Assembly: GCF_025362475.1 (NCBI RefSeq)
Contig: NZ_JANYGH010000050.1
Location: forward strand, 20,234-84,233
Length of the DNA stretch: 64,000 nucleotides
Direction of reading: 5' to 3'
DNA from: Mucilaginibacter sp.
GTDB taxonomy: Bacteria > Bacteroidota > Bacteroidia > Sphingobacteriales > Sphingobacteriaceae
The position numbers and the translations under genes are program-made. This document shows, piece after piece, positions 42,948-51,572 of this stretch (its first letter is position 1; the number at the start of each line of letters is the position of its first letter). The notes beneath the pieces were generated by a model. The model was not told the origin of the DNA. It saw nothing but the letters and a program-made list of their open reading frames with translations, and did no database searches.

Positions 42948-44378
42948 TTATGCTTTCAGTTCAAATCCCTGACGGTACTCGCGTTTGATGTATTGGTTAA
43001 CATCCTCAAAATTGGTAACCTTCATTAATGAATTATCCCATACCAATTTTATACGTCCACCTTTAAGTTCATGACCACGTACTGCAAGGTTTGCCATTAG
43101 CAAAGCTTCAGTAAGCGGACCAGCCTTATCAAACGATGAGCTAAGTTCTGTTTTACCGTAACCGGCTAAACAACCTTCAACCCATTGCGCGTAGTGACCA
43201 TTTGCACCGCCTTGTACACGCGCCCATTTCTGAGGCGCTTTGGCATCCTTAGTACGCTCTGTTGGTAACAGTGTTGGAGCATCAGAATAAGTACTTGCGT
43301 ACATTTTTCCTTTTGTGCCAACAAACAGTGTTCCGTTACCTTCTTCGCCGCCAAATTTTTCACTTGGTAAAAGCTCTATCGGTCTTTCGGGTTGGATACC
43401 GCCGTCCATCCAGTGCAGGGTAACATCTCCCTTAGTTTTTTCAGTTTTAGGGAAGGTTAATGTAATGTGGCTTGATGGAGGGCAGCTCTCTGGGAAATGA
43501 CCTTCTTTAAACTCATCAACATAAACACTACCAACACTTGCCTGTACATCCTTAGCGTATTGTATACCCAATACTCTAAAAGGCGCTTCCACAAGGTGGC
43601 ATCCCATATCGCCCAGGGCGCCGGTACCGTAATCCCACCATCCGCGCCAGTTAAACGGCACTAATTTATCAACGTAATCTTTTTTAGGCGCAGTACCCAA
43701 CCACAGATCCCAATCTAATTCTTTTGGAATATTTGGTTGTGGTGCAGGCCATTGTATACCTTGCGGCCATACCGGCCTGTTTGTCCAGCAATAAACTGTG
43801 TGTACATCACCAATCAGATCGGCATCATACCATTCAGATAGTAAACGGGTACCATCATTTGATGATCCCTGGTTACCCATCTGTGTAACCACTTTATATT
43901 TTTTTGCTGCTTCTGTTAATAAGCGGGCTTCCCAAATATCATGTGTCATTGGTTTTTGCACATAAACGTGCTTGCCCAACTGCATGGCGCGATAAGTTAT
44001 AATCGCGTGGTTATGATCTGGGGTAGAAATAGATACGGCATCAAAATGTTTGTGTTCTTTATCATACATCTCGCGCCAATCTTTATAGTACTTTGCCTTA
44101 GGGAAATCAGCACGTGATTTGGCAGCCCTTCTATCATCAACATCACATAAAAAACCAATTTCGGCTTTACCGCTTTTATAAAAGTTAGCAATATCGCTTT
44201 GGCCTTTACCACCGGCTCCAACACCAGCAATAACGAGGCGATCGCTTGGAGCTGTATAACCTTTACCGCCCAAAACAAAGCGCGGAACAATCATGAAACT
44301 TGCAGCGGCTATTGTACTGCTTTTAATAAAATCCCGCCTTGATGGTTGGGGTGTAGTTTGATCTTTTTCTTCAGACAT
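42948..44378 (-). CDS. Tat-exported Gfo/Idh/MocA oxidoreductase
   Basis: 476 residues from the ATG at 44376-44378; the longer frame needs a TTG at 44390. The signal SRRDFIKSSTIAAASFMIVP is twin-arginine type. The NAD-binding fold (VIAGVGAGGKGQ) follows, then VYVQKPMTHD (the usual EKP motif reads QKP), WDLWLGTAP and GALGDMGCHLVEAP with the active-site Asp and His. Exported members, as in Zymomonas glucose-fructose oxidoreductase, leave the cell with NAD(P) already bound and recycle it within the active site. It is between its GMC neighbour (21-bp gap) and the small subunit gene. Confidence 0.92.
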   Translation of the reverse strand: MSEEKDQTTPQPSRRDFIKSSTIAAASFMIVPRFVLGGKGYTAPSDRLVIAGVGAGGKGQSDIANFYKSGKAEIGFLCDVDDRRAAKSRADFPKAKYYKDWREMYDKEHKHFDAVSISTPDHNHAIITYRAMQLGKHVYVQKPMTHDIWEARLLTEAAKKYKVVTQMGNQGSSNDGTRLLSEWYDADLIGDVHTVYCWTNRPVWPQGIQWPAPQPNIPKELDWDLWLGTAPKKDYVDKLVPFNWRGWWDYGTGALGDMGCHLVEAPFRVLGIQYAKDVQASVGSVYVDEFKEGHFPESCPPSSHITLTFPKTEKTKGDVTLHWMDGGIQPERPIELLPSEKFGGEEGNGTLFVGTKGKMYASTYSDAPTLLPTERTKDAKAPQKWARVQGGANGHYAQWVEGCLAGYGKTELSSSFDKAGPLTEALLMANLAVRGHELKGGRIKLVWDNSLMKVTNFEDVNQYIKREYRQGFELKA

Positions 44379-44399
44379 AGGTATTTGCAATTATTAGAA

Positions 44400-46079
44400 T
44401 TAGATTTCGTTTTTCTTTAAAGCTTTAACAGCATAGTCGGCCGCACGTGCGGTTAATGCCATATAGGTAAGCGATGGGTTTTGGCAAGCAGCTGATGTCA
44501 TACATGAACCATCAGTAACAAACACGTTTTTAGCATCCCAAACCTGGTTCCACTCATTAAGTACCGATGTTTTAGGATCGCGGCCCATACGTGCTGTACC
44601 CATTTCATGAATACCACGGCCTAAGTATGGATTGCTGCTGTGTGTTTGTACATCTTTAGCGCCGGCTGCCTCCAATATCTCTCTGGCATCCTTTTCTATA
44701 GCAATACGCATCTTCAACTCATTTTCCTTCAATTCGGCATCAATAGCTACAACAGGCAGTCCCCATTTATCTTTCCTGGTTTTATCAAGCGTAACTTTAT
44801 TATCATGGTAAGGCAATGTTTCGCCAAAGCCGCCCATACCTAATTGCCATGAACCCGGTTCGGTTAACGCGTCTTTAAACTGCCCGCCTATATTTAGTTC
44901 GGCAATATCCCTGCTCCATCCTTCGCGGCTTGCACCGCCCTGGTAACCAAAGCCACGAATAAAATCGCGCTTATCGTTGCCAAGGTTAGCAAAACGTGGA
45001 ATGTAAAAACCATTTGCACGCCTGCCGAAATAGTATTTATCCTCATAACCTTCCATACGGCCAGATGCACCAACACCCAGGTGATGATCCATCAGGTTAT
45101 GGCCAAGCTCGCCGCTGCTACTACCTAAACCGCCATCCCAAACATCAGTTGCCGAGTTCATTAAAACCCAGGCCGAGTTAATAGTTGAAGCGTTAAGGAA
45201 TACAACTTTAGCAAAATACTCATAGGTTTGGTTAGTTTCGGCATCCAATACCTCCACTCCTTTTGCTTTTTTAGTGTCTTTATCGTACAATATTTTAGTT
45301 ACGATGGACCATGGGCGAACGGTTAAATTACCTGTAGCCATAGCTGCCGGTAATGTAGCCGACTGCGTACTAAAATATGCGCCGAAAGGACAACCCAACC
45401 AACATTTATTACGATACTGGCAGTTTGTACGATCATTATGTGGTACCGTGATATTGGCGGTACGGCCAATGATCATAGGGCGTAAATCTTTATAATATTC
45501 TTTTAAGCGCTTGGCAACGTCTTTTTCAACAACGTTCATATCCATTGGCGGCATAAAATCGCCATCGGGCAATATGGCAAGGCCATCTTTATTACCAGAT
45601 ATACCTGCAAATTTCTCTGCATAGCTATACCATGGCGCAACATCCTTATAACGGATAGGCCAATCAACAGCGATACCATCTTTTAAGTTGGCTTCAAAAT
45701 CGACATCGGCCCAACGGTATGATTGCCTGCCCCACATTAATGAACGCCCGCCTACGTGGTAACCGCGAAACCAGTCAAATCTTTTTGTTTCGGTATAAGG
45801 ACTATCCTTATCGCTTGCCCAATAATCAAGATTAACTTCATTCAGCGGATAATCGCGTTTTAAAACAGGATAATCCTCAATCATTTTTTGCGTACGCCCG
45901 CCCCTGTGAGGAAATTCCCAGGGATCTTTATTAGCGTTTACATAGTCTTTTATATGCTTGATATCGCGGCCGCGTTCCAGCATGATGGTTTTCAAACCTT
46001 TTTGTGTTAGTTCCTTGGCAGCCCACCCGCCTGAAATTCCTGAGCCAATGACTATAGCGTCATAAGTGTTTGCAGACAT
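44400..46079 (-). CDS. GMC-family sugar dehydrogenase, catalytic subunit 1
   Basis: 559 residues, no signal peptide. FAD-binding GSGISGGWAAKEL (12-24), GGRSLMWGRQSYRW (110-123), and the C-terminal block HEMGTARMGRDP ... CQNPSLTYMALTARAADY with the catalytic His/Asn region. C220, C226 and C230 form C-X5-C-X3-C; the Burkholderia FAD-glucose dehydrogenase uses Cys212, 218 and 222 with that spacing to hold a [3Fe-4S] cluster (recalled). So it is a dehydrogenase passing electrons outward, not an oxygen-using oxidase. It must cross with a Tat-carrying small subunit. Relatives oxidise glucosides at C3. Confidence 0.92.
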   Translation of the reverse strand: MSANTYDAIVIGSGISGGWAAKELTQKGLKTIMLERGRDIKHIKDYVNANKDPWEFPHRGGRTQKMIEDYPVLKRDYPLNEVNLDYWASDKDSPYTETKRFDWFRGYHVGGRSLMWGRQSYRWADVDFEANLKDGIAVDWPIRYKDVAPWYSYAEKFAGISGNKDGLAILPDGDFMPPMDMNVVEKDVAKRLKEYYKDLRPMIIGRTANITVPHNDRTNCQYRNKCWLGCPFGAYFSTQSATLPAAMATGNLTVRPWSIVTKILYDKDTKKAKGVEVLDAETNQTYEYFAKVVFLNASTINSAWVLMNSATDVWDGGLGSSSGELGHNLMDHHLGVGASGRMEGYEDKYYFGRRANGFYIPRFANLGNDKRDFIRGFGYQGGASREGWSRDIAELNIGGQFKDALTEPGSWQLGMGGFGETLPYHDNKVTLDKTRKDKWGLPVVAIDAELKENELKMRIAIEKDAREILEAAGAKDVQTHSSNPYLGRGIHEMGTARMGRDPKTSVLNEWNQVWDAKNVFVTDGSCMTSAACQNPSLTYMALTARAADYAVKALKKNEI

Positions 46080-46185
46080 ACGAATATATTGATTAGTTGT
46101 TTTGTTTATTAATTGGTTACTCCGCTAAATGTATGAATAAAAATTATTTTACAAATACTTCATTGTGTTTTTTTTACACCATGTC

Positions 46186-46327
46186 TTCAGTTGACAGTTT
46201 TCAGTTCGCTGTTAGCAGTTCTTATAAGTTAGCTTAAAATGACCTCCCGGTTTAGCCAGGTATTATTTTGCTAACTGCCAACTATTCTACTTCCAATTGC
46301 AAACTACCCACTGCAAACTGTCAACTA
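46186..46327. repeat. Word-type inverted repeat C
   Basis: The left part (46186-46220) repeats CAGTTGACAGTTTCAGTT and GTTAGCAGTT; the right part (46269-46327) repeats GCTAACTGCCAACT, TGCAAACTACC and TGCAAACTGTCAACTA. The right end includes the stop codon of the second GMC gene. Confidence 0.65.
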
Positions 46328-48040
46328 TATATTCCCCTTTTTCATTTCGCTTACAGCATAGTCAACCGCCCGGGCGGTGAAGGCCATATAAGTAAGCGAT
46401 GGGTTTTGGCATGAGGTTGAGGTCATGCAAGCGCCATCTGTTACAAACACATTTTTAACGGCATGCATCTGGTTCCATTTATTAAGCACCGATGTTTTAG
46501 GATCATTACCCATACGGGCACCGCCCATTTCATGAATATCCAATCCCGGCGCCCGGTTGTCTGTACTGGCTTTTATATTGGTAAAACCTGCTGTGGTGAA
46601 CATCTCTGTTAATTGCTCCACATAATCCTTCTTCATCTTCTCGTCGTTATCATCATACTCAACAGAGATTTTTAACTGCGGGATACCCCACTGATCTTTC
46701 AATGTTTTATCAAGAGCTACATAGTTGCTGTCTTTAGGAATAGTTTCGCCCATCATATGCGATCCTACTTTCCAGCCGCTCAGGTCATCTTTTACCAAAT
46801 TATCCTTCAGGCTGCTGCCAACTCCATCCCATGAGCGTTGTTGATAGCGGTATGCGCTAAAGCCGGATGCATAGCCCCGTAAAAAGTTGGTTTCCTGTTT
46901 ATATACGTTACGGAATCGCGGAATGTAACCACCTCCCGCAGGATTACGGCCATCAGTTGTCCATTCTTTGAAACCATCATACTCGGCACCAATATGTGCC
47001 GAATAATTATGAAAAGCAACATACTTGCCTAATACCCCGCTATCATTACCTAATCCGTTGGGGAAGCGGTTTGAGGTAGAATTAAGGAGCACTAAATTGG
47101 TATTTAAAGCCGCCGCATTTACAAATATAATTTGGGCGTAATATTCAATTGTTTCTTTCGTGTTTGTATCAACGATACGCACTCCCGTTGCTTTACCCAG
47201 TTTTTCATCGTAAATAATAGATTCAACCACCGAAAACGGGCGCAATGTACAATGACCGGATTTAAGCGCCCATGGTATTGTTGAGGCGTTGGCGCTAAAA
47301 TATCCACCAAAAGGGCAACCACGCTGGCAAAGGGTGCGTTCCTGGCATTGCACACGTCCCTGATCCAAATGAATTTGGTTGGGTTTTGACAAATGCGCGC
47401 AACGCGCACTGATCACATGGCGGTTACTATATTTACTTTTTACGTGCTGACTAAAATAAGTCTCGACACTATTTAGCGGGAAAGCGGGTAAAAACTCGCC
47501 ATCGGGAAGTTCTGCCAACCCATCTTTATTACCAGAGATGCCGGCAAATTTTTCAACATAGCTGTACCATGGAGCAATATCTTTATAACGGATAGGCCAA
47601 TCAACCGCGAAACCATCACGGGCAGGGCCTTCAAAATCAAATTCGCTCCAGCGTTGGGTTTGGCGGGCCCAAAGAAGCGACTTACCCCCTACCTGGTATC
47701 CACGGATCCAATCAAACGGTTTTTCCTGAACATAGGGGTGCTCCTTATCTTTTACAAAAAAATGAGCGGCGTCTTCGCCAAAGGCATAGCAGCGGTTCAC
47801 TATAGGGTTGGCTTCCTGAACAGCCATAGGCATTTCGCCGCGGTGTTCAAACTCCCAGGGGTACATATTGGTTGTAGGGTAATCCTTAATATGTTTTACA
47901 TCGCGGCCCCGCTCCAATATCAGGATTTTAAGGCCCTTATCTGTAAACTCCTTAGCAGCCCAGCCACCACTCATACCCGAACCTATAACAATGGCATCAA
48001 ATGTTCTGTCTTTAACGCTATCTATATTTAAATTGGCCAT
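46325..48040 (-). CDS. GMC-family sugar dehydrogenase, catalytic subunit 2
   Basis: 571 residues, paralogue of the gene at 44400, no signal peptide. It has the same FAD motif (GSGMSGGWAAKEF), GGKSLLWARQTQRW and the C-terminal HEMGGARMGNDPKTS ... CQNPSLTYMAF. C232, C238 and C242 repeat the C-X5-C-X3-C spacing of cluster-binding FAD dehydrogenases. It starts 3 bp after its small subunit gene stops (48044), so the two are translated together. The pair and the 44400/42234 pair probably serve related substrates. Confidence 0.92.
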   Translation of the reverse strand: MANLNIDSVKDRTFDAIVIGSGMSGGWAAKEFTDKGLKILILERGRDVKHIKDYPTTNMYPWEFEHRGEMPMAVQEANPIVNRCYAFGEDAAHFFVKDKEHPYVQEKPFDWIRGYQVGGKSLLWARQTQRWSEFDFEGPARDGFAVDWPIRYKDIAPWYSYVEKFAGISGNKDGLAELPDGEFLPAFPLNSVETYFSQHVKSKYSNRHVISARCAHLSKPNQIHLDQGRVQCQERTLCQRGCPFGGYFSANASTIPWALKSGHCTLRPFSVVESIIYDEKLGKATGVRIVDTNTKETIEYYAQIIFVNAAALNTNLVLLNSTSNRFPNGLGNDSGVLGKYVAFHNYSAHIGAEYDGFKEWTTDGRNPAGGGYIPRFRNVYKQETNFLRGYASGFSAYRYQQRSWDGVGSSLKDNLVKDDLSGWKVGSHMMGETIPKDSNYVALDKTLKDQWGIPQLKISVEYDDNDEKMKKDYVEQLTEMFTTAGFTNIKASTDNRAPGLDIHEMGGARMGNDPKTSVLNKWNQMHAVKNVFVTDGACMTSTSCQNPSLTYMAFTARAVDYAVSEMKKGNI

Positions 48041-48043
48041 TAT

Positions 48044-48598
48044 TTATACTGCTTGCTTTTGTTTATATGGAAAATGCGCATTATACCGACCAGGCACCAG
48101 TTCATAAATTACCCGCTTGGTCATAAAATATCGTGAATTGGTGTAGCCATTTACGGTTTGCCCCTTTACTATACCATAAAACGTTTTTAATTCTGCAGAT
48201 ATAGAAATACTTTTAGGGTCTTTATCTTTTTCAATACTCAAAAGCATTTCTTCGCGCTGCTTAACACTCAGCCCGGCAAATGAGTTATCGTATTTCTTTT
48301 TAACAGCATCTGTAAACTGCGCCATACCGCTTATAAACGCTTGCTGATCAGCTTTTTTATAACAATCATCAAGCATCTTCAGTACAAATAAATGCAGGTT
48401 TAAATCTTTTGCACCGGGCGTGTTTGTTTTAGGGATAATGGTTTCGGCCATATCACCTATCAGCTTTTCCTGATCCGCACTGATTTCAACATTTTTAAGG
48501 GCGATGGATGCTTTACCTTTTTCCTGCATACAGGCAGGTAATAAAGCAGCACCCCCAATAATTAAAGCCAGATTTTTGATGACGGTACGCCTGTGCAT
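48044..48598 (-). CDS. Gluconate 2-dehydrogenase subunit 3-family small subunit B
   Basis: 184 residues. The signal MHRRTVIKNLALIIGGAALL is twin-arginine type with lipobox LLPAC (lipid Cys23). The rest is helical with MAETIIPKTNTPGAKDLNLHLFVLKML, the family's typical PKTxTPGAK motif (region 50-77), and RYFMTKRVIYELVPGRYNAHFPY near the end. It should escort the GMC subunit encoded 3 bp downstream through Tat and anchor it to the membrane. The order is small-large here but large-Gfo-small in the other pair. Confidence 0.9.
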   Translation of the reverse strand: MHRRTVIKNLALIIGGAALLPACMQEKGKASIALKNVEISADQEKLIGDMAETIIPKTNTPGAKDLNLHLFVLKMLDDCYKKADQQAFISGMAQFTDAVKKKYDNSFAGLSVKQREEMLLSIEKDKDPKSISISAELKTFYGIVKGQTVNGYTNSRYFMTKRVIYELVPGRYNAHFPYKQKQAV

Positions 48599-48766
48599 AT
48601 TTAGTAAATTGTTTTAGCAACACTAATTAAATTACCTGTGGTGTTTACAGATTAATTTAACTCATCAGTTTGCTTGGGTTTATAAACGATTGTCAAACTT
48701 AATAATTTTCATTTTAAAAGTAACGGAGGCAAAAATTAAATCTTTGGTTAATTTACTTCTTTACTA

Positions 48767-49678
48767 TTAATAACCCCATTTTTTCATGATTTGTAAATCA
48801 ATTTTTACACAATCAACCGGATCTTTGCCCTGGTATGCTTCCTGCTCAATGATAAAAAGTGAAGTTCCGCCCTTTTTACTGGCTGCTTTTACTATTTCTT
48901 TAACAGGTAATATCCCTGCACCTAAAATGGTGCTTTCGGTATCGTCCCCATCATGCACGGGAACCTTTATCTCGTCTTTCACGTGCATTGATTCAAAACG
49001 ACCGGGGTATTTATTAATAAAATCGAGCGCATGACCACCGGTGCTCAGCATGTTACCAATATCTATTTGCTGGGCTACCAAAGCGGGGTCAGTATTCTGG
49101 ATGATATAATCATAAAGGGTAATATCGCCAACTTTGGTGCTGATCTCGAAGTTATGGTTATGGTAACCAAATTTCATTGAAGATTTTTGACATAATTCGC
49201 CGCACTTATTAAACTGCTCCATGGCACGTTTCAGGGCATCAGTATCGGTCCTTACCTTTTCATCAAGCCATGGGCTGATCACAAATTTCTGTCCCATGGT
49301 GGCAGCATCTTCCACAGTATATTTCCATGCATCGGTAAAGTCCTTTTTTGAATCATCCCAATGCTGGGCTGTCATTACAGTATGACCACTGGGCATTTTA
49401 AGCGCCAGGTCTTCCAGTATCTTTTTAAATTCCTTTGCAGTATAGCCATAAAACTTACGATCGATATAGTTGGCATGCTCTACGTGGTAGTAGCCTGCAT
49501 CGGCAATTTTTTTGAGCGTCCCCTTCGGATCAACTTTCATCGCATCGCGCACGCTGTATAGCTGCACACCTACCCTTTGAAGTTTCTTTTCTGCGGCAAA
49601 TAGGCTATCAGGTAATAAGGCCGCGCCCGCAACTGCTAAAGCGCCGGTTTTTAAAAATGATCTGCGTGTGGTTTGCAT
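48767..49678 (-). CDS. Tat-exported sugar isomerase/epimerase-like TIM-barrel protein 2
   Basis: 303 residues. MQTTRRSFLKTGALAVAGAA is a twin-arginine signal. Barrel motifs: VGVQLYSVRDAMKVDPKGTL, AGYYHVEHANYIDRKF, FGYHNHNFEIS, AQQIDIGNMLSTGGHALDF, FESMHVKDEI and STILGAGILPVKEIVKAA. It shares its layout with the 34592 protein (about the same length and motif spacing). It is separated from the small-subunit gene by a 168-bp gap without repeat and from the TolB-like gene by word repeat D. Confidence 0.9.
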   Translation of the reverse strand: MQTTRRSFLKTGALAVAGAALLPDSLFAAEKKLQRVGVQLYSVRDAMKVDPKGTLKKIADAGYYHVEHANYIDRKFYGYTAKEFKKILEDLALKMPSGHTVMTAQHWDDSKKDFTDAWKYTVEDAATMGQKFVISPWLDEKVRTDTDALKRAMEQFNKCGELCQKSSMKFGYHNHNFEISTKVGDITLYDYIIQNTDPALVAQQIDIGNMLSTGGHALDFINKYPGRFESMHVKDEIKVPVHDGDDTESTILGAGILPVKEIVKAASKKGGTSLFIIEQEAYQGKDPVDCVKIDLQIMKKWGY

Positions 49679-49690
49679 ATTGATTTATTT

Positions 49691-49786
49691 TGGTTCGTGA
49701 TTCGTGTTGCGTGATTTGTGTTGCGTGTTGTGAGGTTCGTGATTTGGTTTCAATTGCGCGAACCTCGTAACCCGCAACCCGAACCT
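49691..49786. repeat. Word-type inverted repeat D
   Basis: The left part repeats GGTTCGTGATTCGTGTTGCG, GTGATTTGTGTTGCG and GAGGTTCGTGATTTGG; the right part (49753-49786) reads GCGCGAACCTCGTAACCC and GCAACCCGAACC, its degenerate complement. Confidence 0.7.
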
Positions 49787-49796
49787 AATATACATC

Positions 49797-51329
49797 TTAC
49801 TTTTCTATCGGGAATACCGGGAACAACAGGTTTGAGTTACTCACAAAAGCAATATGCTTACTATCAGGCGACCATGAGGGCGTATTGATAGTACCCTGCC
49901 CGCCATATAAATAGGCTACCACTTTTGAGGGGCCGCCATCTATCGGCATCAATCTAAGAAATACGTGTTTATAAAAAGGATGATCGCTTGGTGCAACTTC
50001 ATTTTTAAAGAAAGTTATATAAACTATCCATTTACCATCTGGCGATACATGCGGAAACCAGTTGTTATAATCATCATTAGTTATCTGTGTTTGCTCACTG
50101 CCGTCGGCTTTCATACGCCAAACCTGCATTAAGCCACTACGTACCGAGTTAAAGTAGATGTATTTGCCATCGGGGGTATACTCCGGACCATCATCTAAAC
50201 CTGTAGTTGTTGTCAGCCTTTCTTCGGGGCCACCGCCGGAAGGTACGCGGTATACATCAAACTCTTTATTACGCTCGCCGCAAAATACAAGATACTTACC
50301 ATCGGGCGACCAGCCATGCATATAGCTTGCACCAAGGCCCAATGCAGTCACTCTTTTAGCGGTTCCTCCTGATGATGAAGGCACTGTATATCCTATCGAT
50401 GGGCCGCCATCGCCACTGCTAATAACTAACATTTTGCCATCAAAAGAAAGCACATGATCGTTATTGTTATTTTTTGCAGGGTTGGTATTTAAAACGGCAG
50501 GCTTGTTAGTTTTAAGATCATATTTATATAGCGAACCCTCGCTGTTATAGATAAGCGATTTACCATCTTTCATCCAATTGGGCGCCTGTAGTGAGCGTGG
50601 CGATTGATAAATAACGGTGCTGTTTTGAGTAGCGATATTAAGTATTTCGATACTGCTGCCAAGATATTGTTTATAGGGCACCAATGATGCCGGCGCCGGC
50701 GTAACTATCCGTACATTACTGAAAGTGGCTTTTTCAGTAACATCCGCATTGTGCGAGCAAATGAAGATACCAACATAAACATCATCGCCCAGATCAAGGT
50801 CGCTTACCTCTTCGGTAACAAACAGATCACCTTTGCGCGCTACCGACATGGTATAAACATTTCCTTTACGTTCCAGCTGGATAACATCGGCGGCGGTAAT
50901 ACTTGCTTTTTTTTCTTCGGTAATACCACTAATGGTTTTACGGTATTGCAGCGAGGTTAACCCATCGCCATGTACCACAGCGTTGATATGTTTTGAATTA
51001 GAATCGAGCGATGTACGGATCATCAAACCAACCTTGCGGTGTAACTCCACCCCTTTACCTATAAACGCGGCATTGGTGCGAAGTATAAAATCGCCTTTTA
51101 TGCGTTTCCATACAAAATGAAAATCATCGCGGGTAGCCCATATATTTGATCCTGAACCGCTCAGCTCATATTGCTGCAATTTGGCATCATATTGGGCGCC
51201 GCCCTTGTGTTTAATTGTACCCACATCGGTTTGGCTATCAAAGATACCTAAACCCTGTGCTTTTACTCTTTTATTAAAAAGCACAAAGCACAACAAGCAA
51301 ACTGATAAACAGAATATTTTAATACGCAT
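49797..51329 (-). CDS. Secreted ConA-like plus TolB-like beta-propeller protein
   Basis: 510 residues with a signal peptide (to about RVKAQG, residue 25). Residues about 30-215 form a DUF1349-like ConA sandwich (FHFVWKRIKGDFILRTNAAF, RKVGLMIRTSLDSNSKH, VYVGIFICSHNADVTEKATFSNVRIV; regions only). From about 225 there are PD40/TolB-type propeller blades with repeated SPDGKYLVF, TPDGKYIYFNS, SPDGKWIVYITFF, SPDSKHIAFVS. It probably binds sugar or peptide at the cell surface or periplasm. It is the first gene of the cluster and may carry the cluster promoter. Confidence 0.88.
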   Translation of the reverse strand: MRIKIFCLSVCLLCFVLFNKRVKAQGLGIFDSQTDVGTIKHKGGAQYDAKLQQYELSGSGSNIWATRDDFHFVWKRIKGDFILRTNAAFIGKGVELHRKVGLMIRTSLDSNSKHINAVVHGDGLTSLQYRKTISGITEEKKASITAADVIQLERKGNVYTMSVARKGDLFVTEEVSDLDLGDDVYVGIFICSHNADVTEKATFSNVRIVTPAPASLVPYKQYLGSSIEILNIATQNSTVIYQSPRSLQAPNWMKDGKSLIYNSEGSLYKYDLKTNKPAVLNTNPAKNNNNDHVLSFDGKMLVISSGDGGPSIGYTVPSSSGGTAKRVTALGLGASYMHGWSPDGKYLVFCGERNKEFDVYRVPSGGGPEERLTTTTGLDDGPEYTPDGKYIYFNSVRSGLMQVWRMKADGSEQTQITNDDYNNWFPHVSPDGKWIVYITFFKNEVAPSDHPFYKHVFLRLMPIDGGPSKVVAYLYGGQGTINTPSWSPDSKHIAFVSNSNLLFPVFPIEK

Positions 51330-51431
51330 TGGTTTTTGGTGTTTAAGTTACACTATAATTGGGTTTACTAAGATATAAATTCGGTTTGTAATTAAAATAA
51401 TACTATTTTAACATTTATGCCCTTATGGAAC

Positions 51432-51466
51432 AAAAAAGGAGCAACCTTTTAAGTGTCGCTCCTTTT
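51432..51466 (-). terminator. Terminator downstream of the desaturase gene
   Basis: On the minus strand AAAAGGAGC pairs with GCTCCTTTT and is followed by a T-run. It ends desaturase transcription before the 3-keto-sugar cluster promoter. Confidence 0.75.
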
Positions 51467-51572
51467 CTATTCATCCAATTTTTATGTTGAACTTTCATCA
51501 ATCCTCATCAGCAGAGTGTTATTGTTTGCAAACTATCAGAATAGCTAACAAGTAACCTGCATGATGTCTTTT

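Noticed and set aside
44400..48040. GMC oxidases that use oxygen
   Set aside because: The cluster-type cysteine motif, small Tat subunits and cytochrome c gene fit dehydrogenases better.
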